From positions 796,001 to 860,000 of the forward strand of contig JAFFJZ010000017.1 of assembly GCA_018340375.1 (NCBI GenBank): a DNA stretch of 64,000 nt, in the 5' to 3' direction. The translations under genes were made by a program, and so were the position numbers. The notes under the pieces are model-generated. The model had not been told where the DNA came from and ran no database searches. It saw only the letters and a program-made list of their open reading frames with translations. This document shows positions 43,801 through 53,571 of this stretch, piece by piece. The DNA comes from Gonatopus flavifemur. Its lineage: Eukaryota; Arthropoda; Insecta; Hymenoptera; Dryinidae. Each line of letters starts with the position of its first letter. Within the stretch, counting starts at the first letter, position 1.

Positions 43801-44053
43801 ATAAATTGAGAATTTTTAAATTATGAACAAAGTCTTACTATTTTTTGCCCAAAGTAGTATAACATCATCAAATACATGAGGTATTCCACGTGAACCGGAC
43901 ACCCCTCCTGTCCAAAATTTGATGCACACAAATGAAGTCCATGATAGCTTAAAAGTTTCGTAAGAACGTTACCTTTCGAATGCAACGTGGCCTTTTAGCG
44001 AATATAACACAGAACTCCCCTTTGACGCCCCTTAAAGTGGAATAACAGAGATA

Positions 44054-45340
44054 CAGGTTGGTTGAAAAGTTTTGAAAGCAAAAATGAAAGAATGTGTATT
44101 TTTTGATGAAATGATTTCGTTTATTCAATATAGTCTCCCTCAACTTCAACACACTTATTCCAACGATCCTCCAATAATTTTATACCATCTCTGTAATGAT
44201 TTTCCGGAAGCTCCGCAAAATACTGTTCCACAGTTGCAATAGCTTCTTCATTCGACGAAAAACGCTTTCCACGAAGGAATTGTTTCAAATTTCTGAAGAG
44301 GTAATAGTCGGAGGGAGCCAAATCTGGTGAATACCGTGGGTGTTCAAGCAATTCGTACTTCAATTCGTTCAGTTTAGCCATCGCCAGAACACTTGTGTGA
44401 ACACGTGCATTGTCTTGATGAGAAATGATTTTTTTCTTCCGTAAACAGGGTCTTTTTTCACGAACTTTTTAATCCAACTGGTCCAAAAGGTTGCAATAAT
44501 ATTGAGAGTTAATTGTTTTACCTTTTTCGAGATAATCAATCAACAAAACCCCTTTTGCGTCCCGAAAAACCGATGCTAAAACCTTTTTGCCGATCTTTCT
44601 GACTTCACCCGTTTTGGAGCTAAACTAGCTTCAGTCCACTGTAAACGTTCATGTTTCAGTTCAGGATCATGATGGTAGATCCAAGTCTCGTCCACAGTTA
44701 CGGAACGACGCAAAAAATCGATCTCATCTGCTTCAAACGCTCCAAAATACGCTGAGAAATTTTTTTTCGATTCAGTTTTTGTTGAATTGTCAACGAATGC
44801 GGCACTAACTTTCCAAAAAGCTTTTTCATATGTAATTCTCCGTGTGAAATATGGAGTACTCGTTCATCCGAGATGCCTATGGTATCAGCAATTTCACGCT
44901 TAGTCAAACTCGGATCTTTACGAACAATATCATAAACTTGCTCAATGATGTCTGATTTCGTTGCACTTTTTGGACGTCCACTACGTGATTGATCTTTAAC
45001 GCTTGTACGACCACGTTTAAAATCTAAAACCCACCGATGTGCAGTTGGAAATGAAGGAGCAGATTCCTTCAACACTTTCTTCATTTTAGTATGAATTTCT
45101 GTTGCTGATAAACCTTCCAAAACAAAGAATTTTATCACTGCACGATATTCGGATTTTTCCATTCTCACAAAATACACTGACGTCAACTTCGAATGGCTTG
45201 TAGACAAAGAATGAATTGACAGATCGGAATGAAATTGTGTGTGTGTGTTCAAATGAAGAATGAAATATAAAAATAGCGTATGAATTTTGATTCCTGTACT
45301 GGTTGATAGTTGTCGCTTTCGAAACTTTTCAACCAACCTG
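44054..45340 (-). mobile_element. Mariner element 5
   Basis: TIRs CAGGTTGGTTGAAAAGTTT at both ends (one mismatch over 27 bp), TA at 44052-44053 and 45341-45342, length 1287 bp. Inserted in the left arm of long-inverted-repeat element IV; the right arm lacks it, which confirms the insertion. Confidence 0.93.
44121..45162 (-). pseudogene. Mariner transposase, frameshifted
   Basis: Minus strand from ATG 45162: MEKSEYRAVIKFFVLEGLSA, DQSRSGRPKSATKSDIIEQV, QQKLNRKKISQRILERLKQM, then a frame break at about 44710. The middle part shows VTVDETWIYHHDPE and HQDNARVHTSVLAM in other frames with one or more stops. The end is in frame again: YSPDLAPSDYYLFRNLKQFL and EGDYIE at 44121. All three catalytic aspartates are still visible, but the gene cannot be read through. 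Similar in layout to mariner 2. Confidence 0.9.
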
Positions 45341-45489
45341 TAATATTGCGTGAGATAATCTCATAAAAATGAAAAAAACGTTGAAATGGATTCAAAATCA
45401 CTGCTGAGAGGTGTATGAAGTCGCCGAAATAAATAATGAGGGAAGAGAAAATGATTTTGATCCACCAATGATGTTTAAGGGGGTGTATT

Positions 45490-46110
45490 CGGTATTTTTA
45501 TAATGCAATCACTTTTGAATTTCTTCTATGCGGAATTACCGCTTCAAAACCACTCCAAAAATCTTATTCCAAGGTTCAGCGACATATGTTGGAAACCTCC
45601 GCTCCTAAAACCTACCCCTAACCCCTTTACAGGGGGGAAAATTGATATTTTCATCATAAAATCGCTTTTGAATTCTTTCTATGCGGAATTACCACTCCAA
45701 AACCACTCAAAAAATTTTATTCCAAGGTTCAGCGACATATGTTGGAAACCCTAGCTCCTAAAACTCGCCCCTCACCCCTTTATAGGGGGTGAAATTGATA
45801 TTTTCATCATGAAATCGCTTTTGAATTCTTTCTATGAGTCATTAACGCTGCAAAACTACTCCAAAAATCTTATTCCGAGATTCATCGACATATGTTGGAC
45901 ACTCTAGCTCCTAAAACCCACCCTCGACCCCTCTATGGGGGGTGAAATTGATATTTTCATCATAACATCGCTTTTGAATTCTTTCTATGAGGAATCAACG
46001 TTCCAAAACCACCCCAAGAATTTTATTCTGAGGTTCAGCGACATATGTTGGAACCCCAGCTCCTTAAACCCACCCCTGCCCTCTCATAGGGGGTGATATT
46101 GATATTTCCC
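45490..46110 (+). repeat. Tandem repeat, about four units of 145-150 bp
   Basis: Each unit contains GATATTTTCATCATAAAATC, TTTGAATTCTTTCTATG, CACTCCAAAAA, GGTTCAGCGACATATGTTGG and a C-rich end near ACCCCTTTATAGGGGG. About two to three inverted units appear at 46390-46735. The repeats form the inner arms of element IV. Confidence 0.85.
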
Positions 46111-47046
46111 CTAGGGAACAAGTAACAGAGAGGTAGCCGTGTAAACTCGGGCACGCACAAACATGACTACACGTCATTACCTCTCTTGGGGATGGGCGAG
46201 TTCGGATCGGTTAGTCGAATAATCGATTAATCGGATGACAGCTAATCGATTGACCACTCGATTCTTGGATTTCCGATTAATCGACGTATCATTTCATGAG
46301 CTGGTGCCACCAAGATATGTTGAGGGACCTCGGAATAAGATTTTTTGAGTCGTTTTGCAGTGTTAATTGTCCATATAAAAAAATGCAAAGCGATTTTATG
46401 ATGAAAATAACAATTTTACTCCCACTCCCACCCCCTTACAGGAGTGAAGAAGGGTTTAGGAGCTGGCGTCTTCAAGATACCAGGAATCTCGGAATAAGAT
46501 TTCGGGGGTGGTTTTGGGGCGTTAATTCCACATAGAAAAAATTCAAAAGTAATTCTATGATGAAAATATCGATTTCACCCCCTATAAAGCAGTTAGGGGT
46601 GGGTTTTTGGAGCTGGAGTGTCCGTGATATGTCACTGAACCTCGCAATAGAATTTTTGGAGTGGTTTTGGAGTGGTAATTCCGCATAGAAAAAATTCAGA
46701 AGTGGATCCATCATAAAAATACCAAATACACCTCCTTAAAGATCATTGGTGGATCAAAATCATTTTCTCTGCCCTCATTATTCATTTCGGCGACTCCATA
46801 AACCTTTCAGCAGTGATTTTGAATCTATTTCAACGTTGTTTTGTTAGGAGATCATCTCACGCAATATTATCTCTTTTTTCCCACTTTGAGGGGCGTCAAA
46901 GGGTAGTTATGTGTTACATCTGCTGAAAGGTCACGTTGCATTCGAAAGGTGACGTTCTCACGAAAATTTTGAGCTATCATGGACTTCATTTGGATGCGTC
47001 AAATTTCGGACAGGAGGGGTGTCCCGTTCACGTGGAATGTCCCATA

Positions 47047-48759
47047 TAAGTTTCATTTGATTTTGTGAAAATCATATCGTGATATTGGCCCCAAATCTGT
47101 CGCTCCTAGACCATGGCCTCAGTTCGACCTAGGCGCAAATCTGCCTACGGCAATTCAGACAAATTCTGTTGACTTCTGGCAGGATTTTAATCGTGGCATT
47201 ATTCATTTGGAATGCTGCACAAAATGTCCTGAAATATGTTTCTGTCCAGTTTGGTATGATGGTTCCTTTTCAAGATAATTGAGGCAAAGTCTGAAATATA
47301 TTCCCCATGGATCACCCTGGTACATCTATAACGTTTCTGTCAAGCGATTACAAGCAGAAAAATATTACATTTTCGCCATACAATTTCTGACTAAAATTTC
47401 CTTATCCCATTTTGGCAGAGTTGGAAGTCTGCTATATTCGGGAAGATCTTGTAATTTTTCCACATAATCTGAACTAAAACGTCATCCCGAGTCGAAAAAT
47501 TGAAACCTGATTTCGAACTATTCAAAGACTGATCTTACCCTTTTGAACAGTATGAGATGAGGATTAATGACAACCTGTTTTGATCCGTAATACGCAACGA
47601 ATTCTGTCAGGGCGAATTTTTCCTTCACCCTTATTTTGACCTGGTTATGGAATTTTGTGAATTCTATTCAGAAAATATCAGCAGCGAGATACCTGCTGAA
47701 TCTAATTTCAAGAATGATTGAAAAATAATGATATATAATTTAACTCTCGAGATGTACAATTGTAGATTTGTAAAATTTCCTTGTTTAAAATGAGAACGAT
47801 AAATTCTTTCTCTTTTTTATGATGTGATTTTTGAATCGTTAATTTCATACAACAATTAGGGAAATTTATTGGTTTTAATGAAAGATTTTTAGCGAGGTAA
47901 TATACGTTTACAATTTGTACATCTCGATGATTCAATTATGTTGCGTTATTTTTTTGTAATTTATAGAATTAGTGCATAAAATTAGTGGAAGATGAAATCA
48001 GAGAGATACTCGAAGGGAGTAACCTCTGAATAAAATTCTCAAATTAACAAACAAGTTCGGATTAGGCCAGGATGTTTAAATGAATTCGAGTGAGTTCCGT
48101 AGAGCAGTTTATTTCCCCTGTTGTCTAGGAAAGAGTTAATTCAGAGCATGTAATGAAGATATAAAATATCATCAAACAGTGATATTAAAAGATATGAACG
48201 AAGATTCAAGAGTTTGGAAAAAAAAGGAATATTAGAAGAAGATTATATCAAAAATAGGGCTGTTGACTCCCTCACACTCATGCACTCGTTCTACTCTTCG
48301 TTCCCGGTACGCGAGCCACCACGCCTCGTCTCGGATATCCACGTATTCCACTAATAAGGGAAAATTCATGAAACTGAAGCATGGATCTTGCAACTAAAAC
48401 ACACACCATGAACTTGTCACCCAAGATCACAAAACAGATCAGAGGATCGGTTTCTTAGACACAAGTTAGAAATCGCGCGCGAAGCTCAGACGAGACGACA
48501 AAAGTGAATATATAATAGTATGCTTTTATCCGAACGGCGGCGTAACGACTTATTAGTCAGATTCAAAATCATCTGCTCGAGCCGGTGGACAAGAGGAGGG
48601 GATTTTCATCTGTATTCGCCCGGAACTAACATGCATGAGAACCTTACAGTGAAGTTTACGCCAGTAGGCAGTGAATTCGAACTATAACCCATAATTCTAA
48701 ACAATTAGATTGAGCTAGTATCTAATTGCTGGCATTTTCTGAATGAAATTTGCAAACAA
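47047..48759. other. Gene-free stretch left of the R1-type LINEs
   Basis: No transposable element or coding sequence recognised. 48240-48640 is less AT-rich than its surroundings and may be single-copy DNA. Confidence 0.4.
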
Positions 48760-48772
48760 ATTATTATCATCA

Positions 48773-48806
<34 letters not shown>

Positions 48807-48825
48807 CATTATTATTATTATCATT
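48760..48825. repeat. (TTA)n microsatellite at the 5' edge of R1-type LINE 1
   Basis: TTATTATCATCATCATTATT followed by about 40 bases of TTA repeats with a few TCA interruptions, ending at the abrupt GC-rich start CTCCGCTACGCCGG. Confidence 0.9.
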
Positions 48826-49479
48826 AACTCCGCTACGCCGGTCCAAAGCCCGGGACCCCATCTCGCAAGGGCTGGGGAAGGAGGAGGGATAGAGGACCTC
48901 TCTAGAAAACCGCGGTCCATCTGACTCCGGATGGTAGCACCGCGTAAGGGCCCCTACCTAGGGTTACAAAAGACACCTGTTCAACGGCCCCGACAGCGGA
49001 CGAGGGGAATTATCCCCCAACGGCGTCAGGGGTGAATGAGCCATCGGTGTACAAATCCGGGCGCGTCTGTTCCCGCATCGGGCGGCGTCCTGGTCGGCGT
49101 CTGTCACCATGTCAGGTGCGGCCGTTTCCCAAACATGATCGGCTCGCGTCTCAGTCGGCTCTGGGAGTACTCCCGAACCAGTCGGACGTCTCAACCGGCT
49201 GGGGAGTGGGGTTGATGTGAGCTTTGCTCCGCCTAGAAGCCACTGTGGCGTGGAGTCAGGAGACAGCCACTTCGGTCCCTGATCAGGAAGTACACCGTGG
49301 ATGTGGGGATCGGAACCTACATCGCTACGGGCGACCCCCGGTCCGTCTGGTGTCCGGGACTGAGGAAACGAAGGCCGGGCCCCAGGGAACTGGGGTAGGG
49401 GAAGTTCCCCGAGGGTATACTCGTTCTCGGCTATTCCGGGCCGCCCCACCGTGTACGATGCGCTGGCGAAAATCAAAGC

Positions 49480-50525
49480 ATGGATGATGAGTTGAGAATG
49501 AATGAAGACGGGATAGGAGAGGAGGGTAAAGGTGGAGATGATTTGGCTCCCCTTAGGATGCTGATCATCGGATCGGGAAGGAAGGCGGAGGAGAGGCTCG
49601 CAGGAATGCTTCGCCTCATCCAAGGCATGATGGATGCCATCCAGAAACAGCCCAACGTCAATCTAACTGTGAAGGATGGCCTCCCGAGACTGTTGGAGGA
49701 GTTGGATGTGCTGCAGGAGGACACGCGGACTTACGCTCATGTTCGACAGGCCCTAGACCGCGGAACGCTCGAGAGGCGGACAGGAAGACCGATGCCCGCC
49801 CCACGGAATTCCCCTGGGAGCTCGCCTCCAATAAGTGGTCAAAAGCGCCCCGCTGTGAGCCCGCCGGAGCCTCCAAGAGCTCCAGTCCGGATGCTCAAGG
49901 GGAGAAAATCCACGGTCGCTACCCCACAAGAGGAGTGGACAGGAGTTGAGTCGAAGGAGGATGAGAAGAAGAAGGAGAAACAGGAGAAAGATAGGGCAAC
50001 GACGGCCGACCCTCCAGCGAAGCAGGCCCCGTCAACGAATCCGCAACAGAAACGACGGCGGCGGACCGTGAAGTCGGACGCAATCGCCGTAAAACCTGCG
50101 GGAGGGAAAACGTACGCGGATGTCCTGTGCACCGTCCGCCACGCTGTGAGACCGGAGGAGCTTTGGGTCGAGGTAAGCGTGATCCGTCGCACAAGGACTG
50201 GTGAGGTCCCCATTGGAATAAAAAAAATGACGGACCAGGCCAGAGCGTCTTCTTCGGAGGCACTCAAGCAGGCTGCACAGGAGGTGGGCAGCATCTGGGA
50301 ACTGAGGCTGACAGCGAGCCTCGAGATCCGAAACTTGGACGTCTGGTCCACCAGGGAGAAAGTGGAGGTTGCATTGCGGAATACGCTGCAGAATCATTGC
50401 GGGACCCTGCAGGTGACCTCAATCAAGCTCACAGAGCGCGGTCGAGTCTTGGCCCTTGATACGATCGAGCGAGCGGCCGTGGAGAGACTGATAAACACGG
50501 GAAGGGTGGTTCTCCGACGCTCTCG
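49480..50525 (+). pseudogene. R1-type LINE ORF1, C-terminal zinc knuckles deleted
   Basis: Open from 49480 to about 50525 with the charged, proline-rich N-terminal half (KKKEKQEKDRATTADPP, QQKRRRRTVKSD) and the conserved later part GGKTYADVLCTVRHAVRPEE, IRRTRTGEVPIGIKK, TERGRVLALDTIERAAVERL. In R1-clade ORF1 this should be followed by CCHC zinc knuckles; here the sequence runs instead into endonuclease sequence in another frame (AIWIPDTRHCP at about 50530), so the knuckles and the start of ORF2 were lost in one deletion. The protein would bind LINE RNA. Confidence 0.85.
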
Positions 50526-53348
50526 GCTTGGCGGCAATTTGGATCCCGGATACGCGCCACTGTCCCGTTGCGTTCCATGGGTCTGGCAGCGGCTTTGTGT
50601 GGGTGCGGTGCAGAGACGTAACTTACGTTAGCTGCTACTCCATTCCCAACGAGCCGATTCGAGACTTACAGGCCAAACTCGATGGCCTGGAAGATGCTGT
50701 CCGGGACATGGAGAAACATAGGATCGTCGCCGGAGACTTCAACGCTAAGTCTCTCGAATGTGGTGGAGCCAGGCCAGATTCACGGGGTGGACAAATGATG
50801 GATATGGCATCCAGAGTTGGTTTGGTCGTGCTCAACATCAGCACAACGTTCACCTTCCGTAGGCCTGGTTATCGTAAAACGATATTGGACATCTCCTTCA
50901 CGACGGAGGGTCTGGTGCCACGCGTCAGGGACTGACGAGTGATGGAAGACTGCACAGCCAGCGATCACCAATACATCACATTTACCATACGGGATGTGGC
51001 TCCAGCCCGTGCTGCGCGGAACCACATGACGCCTAGATGGAACGTCGCGAAGATGTGCCCCGAGAGACTGTCTCCGGCGTTGACACGTGGACAGATGGTC
51101 CTGGATGGGATCCAACAAGAGCAGCCATCCCCCGAGCGAGCAGAAGCGATGGCGGACGTCGCAATGCGCTACATCCACCGTGCTTGTCGGGAGGCAGTGC
51201 CGAGGAGACGGAGGTGAGGAAACAGACGTCCGGTTTATTGGTGGACGGACGAGATCGGGGAGCTGAGGTGCGAGAGTCTTAGACTCAGACGCATCGCTCA
51301 GCGCTCAAGGCTCCGCGATCGGGACGACGCAACCCCCAGAGTCACCGCGTATCAAGAAGCGAGGGAGAGCTTACGCCGGGCCATAAATGAGAGCAAGCAC
51401 CGCTGCTGGAAGACGCTCAGGAAGGATCCGAACCAAGATCCTTGGGGGTTACGGTACAGGATCGTGCTCTGCAAACTGGGAGCATATAACAACGGTCCCC
51501 GGAAACGCGGAGAAGATCGTTGACATCCTATTCCCCCAACACCCGAAGCGTCCCAGCCGCCCCTTGACATCTGAAGACCCGGAGGCTCCTCCCTTCACGG
51601 GGGAGGAGCTGGCGAGCGCTGTTCAATCGCTCAAGAACAAGAAAGCCTTGGGTCCAGACGGCCTACCAGCAGAGGTGCTGAAGGCAGTTGCGCAGAAACA
51701 TCGAACGCTCTTGCTTGACATGTATAACGCCTGCCTGCGTACAGAGATCTTCCCTGTCGGCTGGAAATTGGCAAGGTTGGCACTGGTGAGCAAGGGCAAG
51801 GGGCCAGCAGACGGCCCATCTCCCTATAGGCCCCTGTGCATGCTGGATACTACGCGGCCTTCGCTGCCGCTGGAGACCTCTCCGAGAGACAATTCGGCTT
51901 CAGGAGAGGGAGGTCGACGGTACACGCGATTCAGGAGGTGGTCGAGGCTGCCAGTGGCACGGAGCAGGGGAATCACTATTTCCGCCCCGTTTGTCAACTG
52001 GTCACGCTGGATGTGCGCAACGCCTTCAACTCGGTCAGATAGAGCGACACTATATGCGCGCTGGAGCGGGACTTCCGAGTATCCGAGTACCTCGTTCGGG
52101 TGCTCGATGACTATCTCAGATCCCGCTCCATACGATATGAGACCGAGGAAGGCCCGGTGGAGAGGGAGTTGACCTTTGATGCGGCTCAAGGCTCCATATT
52201 GGGACCCGACATATGGAATGCCACCTATGGCGGGATTCTCCGTATGGAGCTGCCAAAAAGGGGGTTCCATGGTTGGGTACGCAGATGACGTCGGTGCGGT
52301 GATCATCGCTAGAATCGTCGATGAGGCGCAGATGCTGCTCAATCAGACTATGCGTCGCGTCCGTTCCTGAATGGACGACCAGGTCTTGCAGCTGGCATTG
52401 GCTAAAACCGAAATCGCGCTCCTTACTAAGAAACGTATTCCCCTAATCAGGGATATGCAGGTAGGACAGGTGACGGTCCAGACGAAGGCATCGGTGAAGT
52501 ACCTGGGGGTGTGCCTTGATTCACGGCTCACCTCCTGGGAGGAGATCAGGAGGAGAGCGAACAAGGCGGACGAAGTAACTACATTGTTGAGCAGGGTCAT
52601 GGCCAATATTGGCGGCCCCCGACCCTGTAGGAGACGGTTACTTCTACGAACCACCGTGTCCATTATGCTCTACGGTGCCGAAGTCTGGGCCGATGCGCTG
52701 CGGTACGAAAAATACCGCGAGCACATGGCCGCAGTTCAACGGAGAGGGGCTCTCCGTATCGCCTGCTCCTATCGCACGGTCTCGGAGCCAGCAGCTTTGG
52801 TCGCCGCGAGGGTCATTCCAATTGACCTCCTCGCCCAGGAGTGGAGGTCCGTCCATCACGGCGCTTCCGTTGCGGGGAGAGACGAAGCGAGGCGTCACGC
52901 TAGAGACATGTCCTTGCGTGCCTGGCAGGGAAGATGGGAAGGAGAGTCGTGGGCCAGGTGAACAGCGAGGCTCATTCCTCGTCTCGACATCTGGCTCAAC
53001 CGTCAGCATGGGGAAGTCGAGTACTTCCTCACCTAATTGCTGACGGGGCACGGTCTGTTCCAAACCTACCTCTGTACAATGTGCAAGGCGCAGGAACCAG
53101 ACTGTGTCTTCTGCGACTCCCAACGAGACGATGCCCCTCACAGGTTCTTTGATTGTGAGGAGTGGAGGGCAGAGAGAAGTCGTGTAGAAGAGATCTATGG
53201 CAGCATGACCCCACAGAACATCGTTGAGGTCATGCTGTTCGGTCAGGGCGCATGGACTGTTGTCGCTCGCTTCGCGGAGTCGGTCCTGCGACAGAAGAAG
53301 AGGGCTCTTGATGCGGGGGACAGTAGGGGCGGCGGAGAGGTCATGTGA
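50526..53348 (+). pseudogene. R1-type LINE ORF2, multiply frameshifted
   Basis: Endonuclease: VRCRDVTYVSCYSIPNEPIR, HRIVAGDFNAKSLECGG, TASDHQYITFTI, with a stop at 50933-50935. RT: SLKNKKALGPDGLPAEVLKA, RQFGFRRGRSTVHAIQEVVE, LTFDAAQGSILGPDIWNATY, VGYADDVGAVI (about 52275), KYLGVCLDSRLTSWEE. C-terminal zinc motif: CTMCKAQEPDCVFC followed by HRFFDC. At least five frame changes (51220, 51840, 52050, 52285, 52960 regions) are needed to follow it. The endonuclease's N-terminal part is missing because of the deletion at 50525. Confidence 0.87.
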
Positions 53349-53555
53349 AACGTGGCCCGAAAGCCAGGGCATCCCCTCCGAAGTAATGTGTTGAACAGTT
53401 CCAAGGGGACGTCAATGCCTATGGAGAGGGGGTTTTAGTGGGTATACTGCGATCGGCAACTGTCATCTTCAGGCACAGCAGGAGTCCCACACACCGGGGA
53501 GCAATTCAGCTCCCTGACGGTGCATAAAGCATTTCTCCCTCTATAAGGAGAAAAA

Positions 53556-53571
53556 TTATCATTATTATTAT
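53556..53571. repeat. (ATT)n at the junction of the two R1-type LINEs
   Basis: ATCATTATTATTAT between the 3' end of LINE 1 and the first base of LINE 2. Confidence 0.85.

Larger units (their letters stand above)
42715..43854 (+). mobile_element. Mariner element 4, internally deleted
   Basis: TIRs CTGTGGGCAAAAAATAGTAA and the complement of CTTTGGGCAAAAAATAGTAA, with TA at 42713-42714 and 43855-43856. Only 1140 bp even with a 206-bp MITE inside, because the middle of the transposase gene is gone. Confidence 0.92.
43877..47044. mobile_element. Long-inverted-repeat element IV (TGGGACATTCCACGTG ends)
   Basis: The right end complement reads TGGGACATTCCACGTGAAC, followed outward by TA; the left end is TGAGGTATTCCACGTGAACC. 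The arms match for well over 500 bp (shared GGACACCCCTCCTGTCC, CATGATAGCT, AAAATGATTTTGATCCACCA) and then consist of a tandem unit of about 145-150 bp in opposite orientations. The left arm holds mariner 5. Without it the element is about 1.9 kb. No coding capacity. Confidence 0.85.
48826..53555 (+). mobile_element. R1-clade LINE 1
   Basis: GC-rich, in strong contrast to its surroundings. Order: a roughly 650-bp 5' region, ORF1 (49480 on), ORF2 (endonuclease, RT, C-terminal zinc motif) to 53348, and a 3' region with GAAGTAATGTGTTGAACAG, TTTTAGTGGGT and CTGACGGTGC, ending at ATT repeats. A deletion removes the ORF1/ORF2 junction, and several frameshifts are present. Confidence 0.88.

Noticed and set aside
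45503..45754. Repetitive ORF at the tandem repeat
   Set aside because: It simply reads the 145-150-bp units and repeats itself; no start context or conserved domain.
48964..49623. A 219-codon minus-strand ORF
   Set aside because: It lies opposite the 5' region and the start of ORF1 of an R1-type LINE. GC-rich DNA gives long chance ORFs, and the content is not recognisable.
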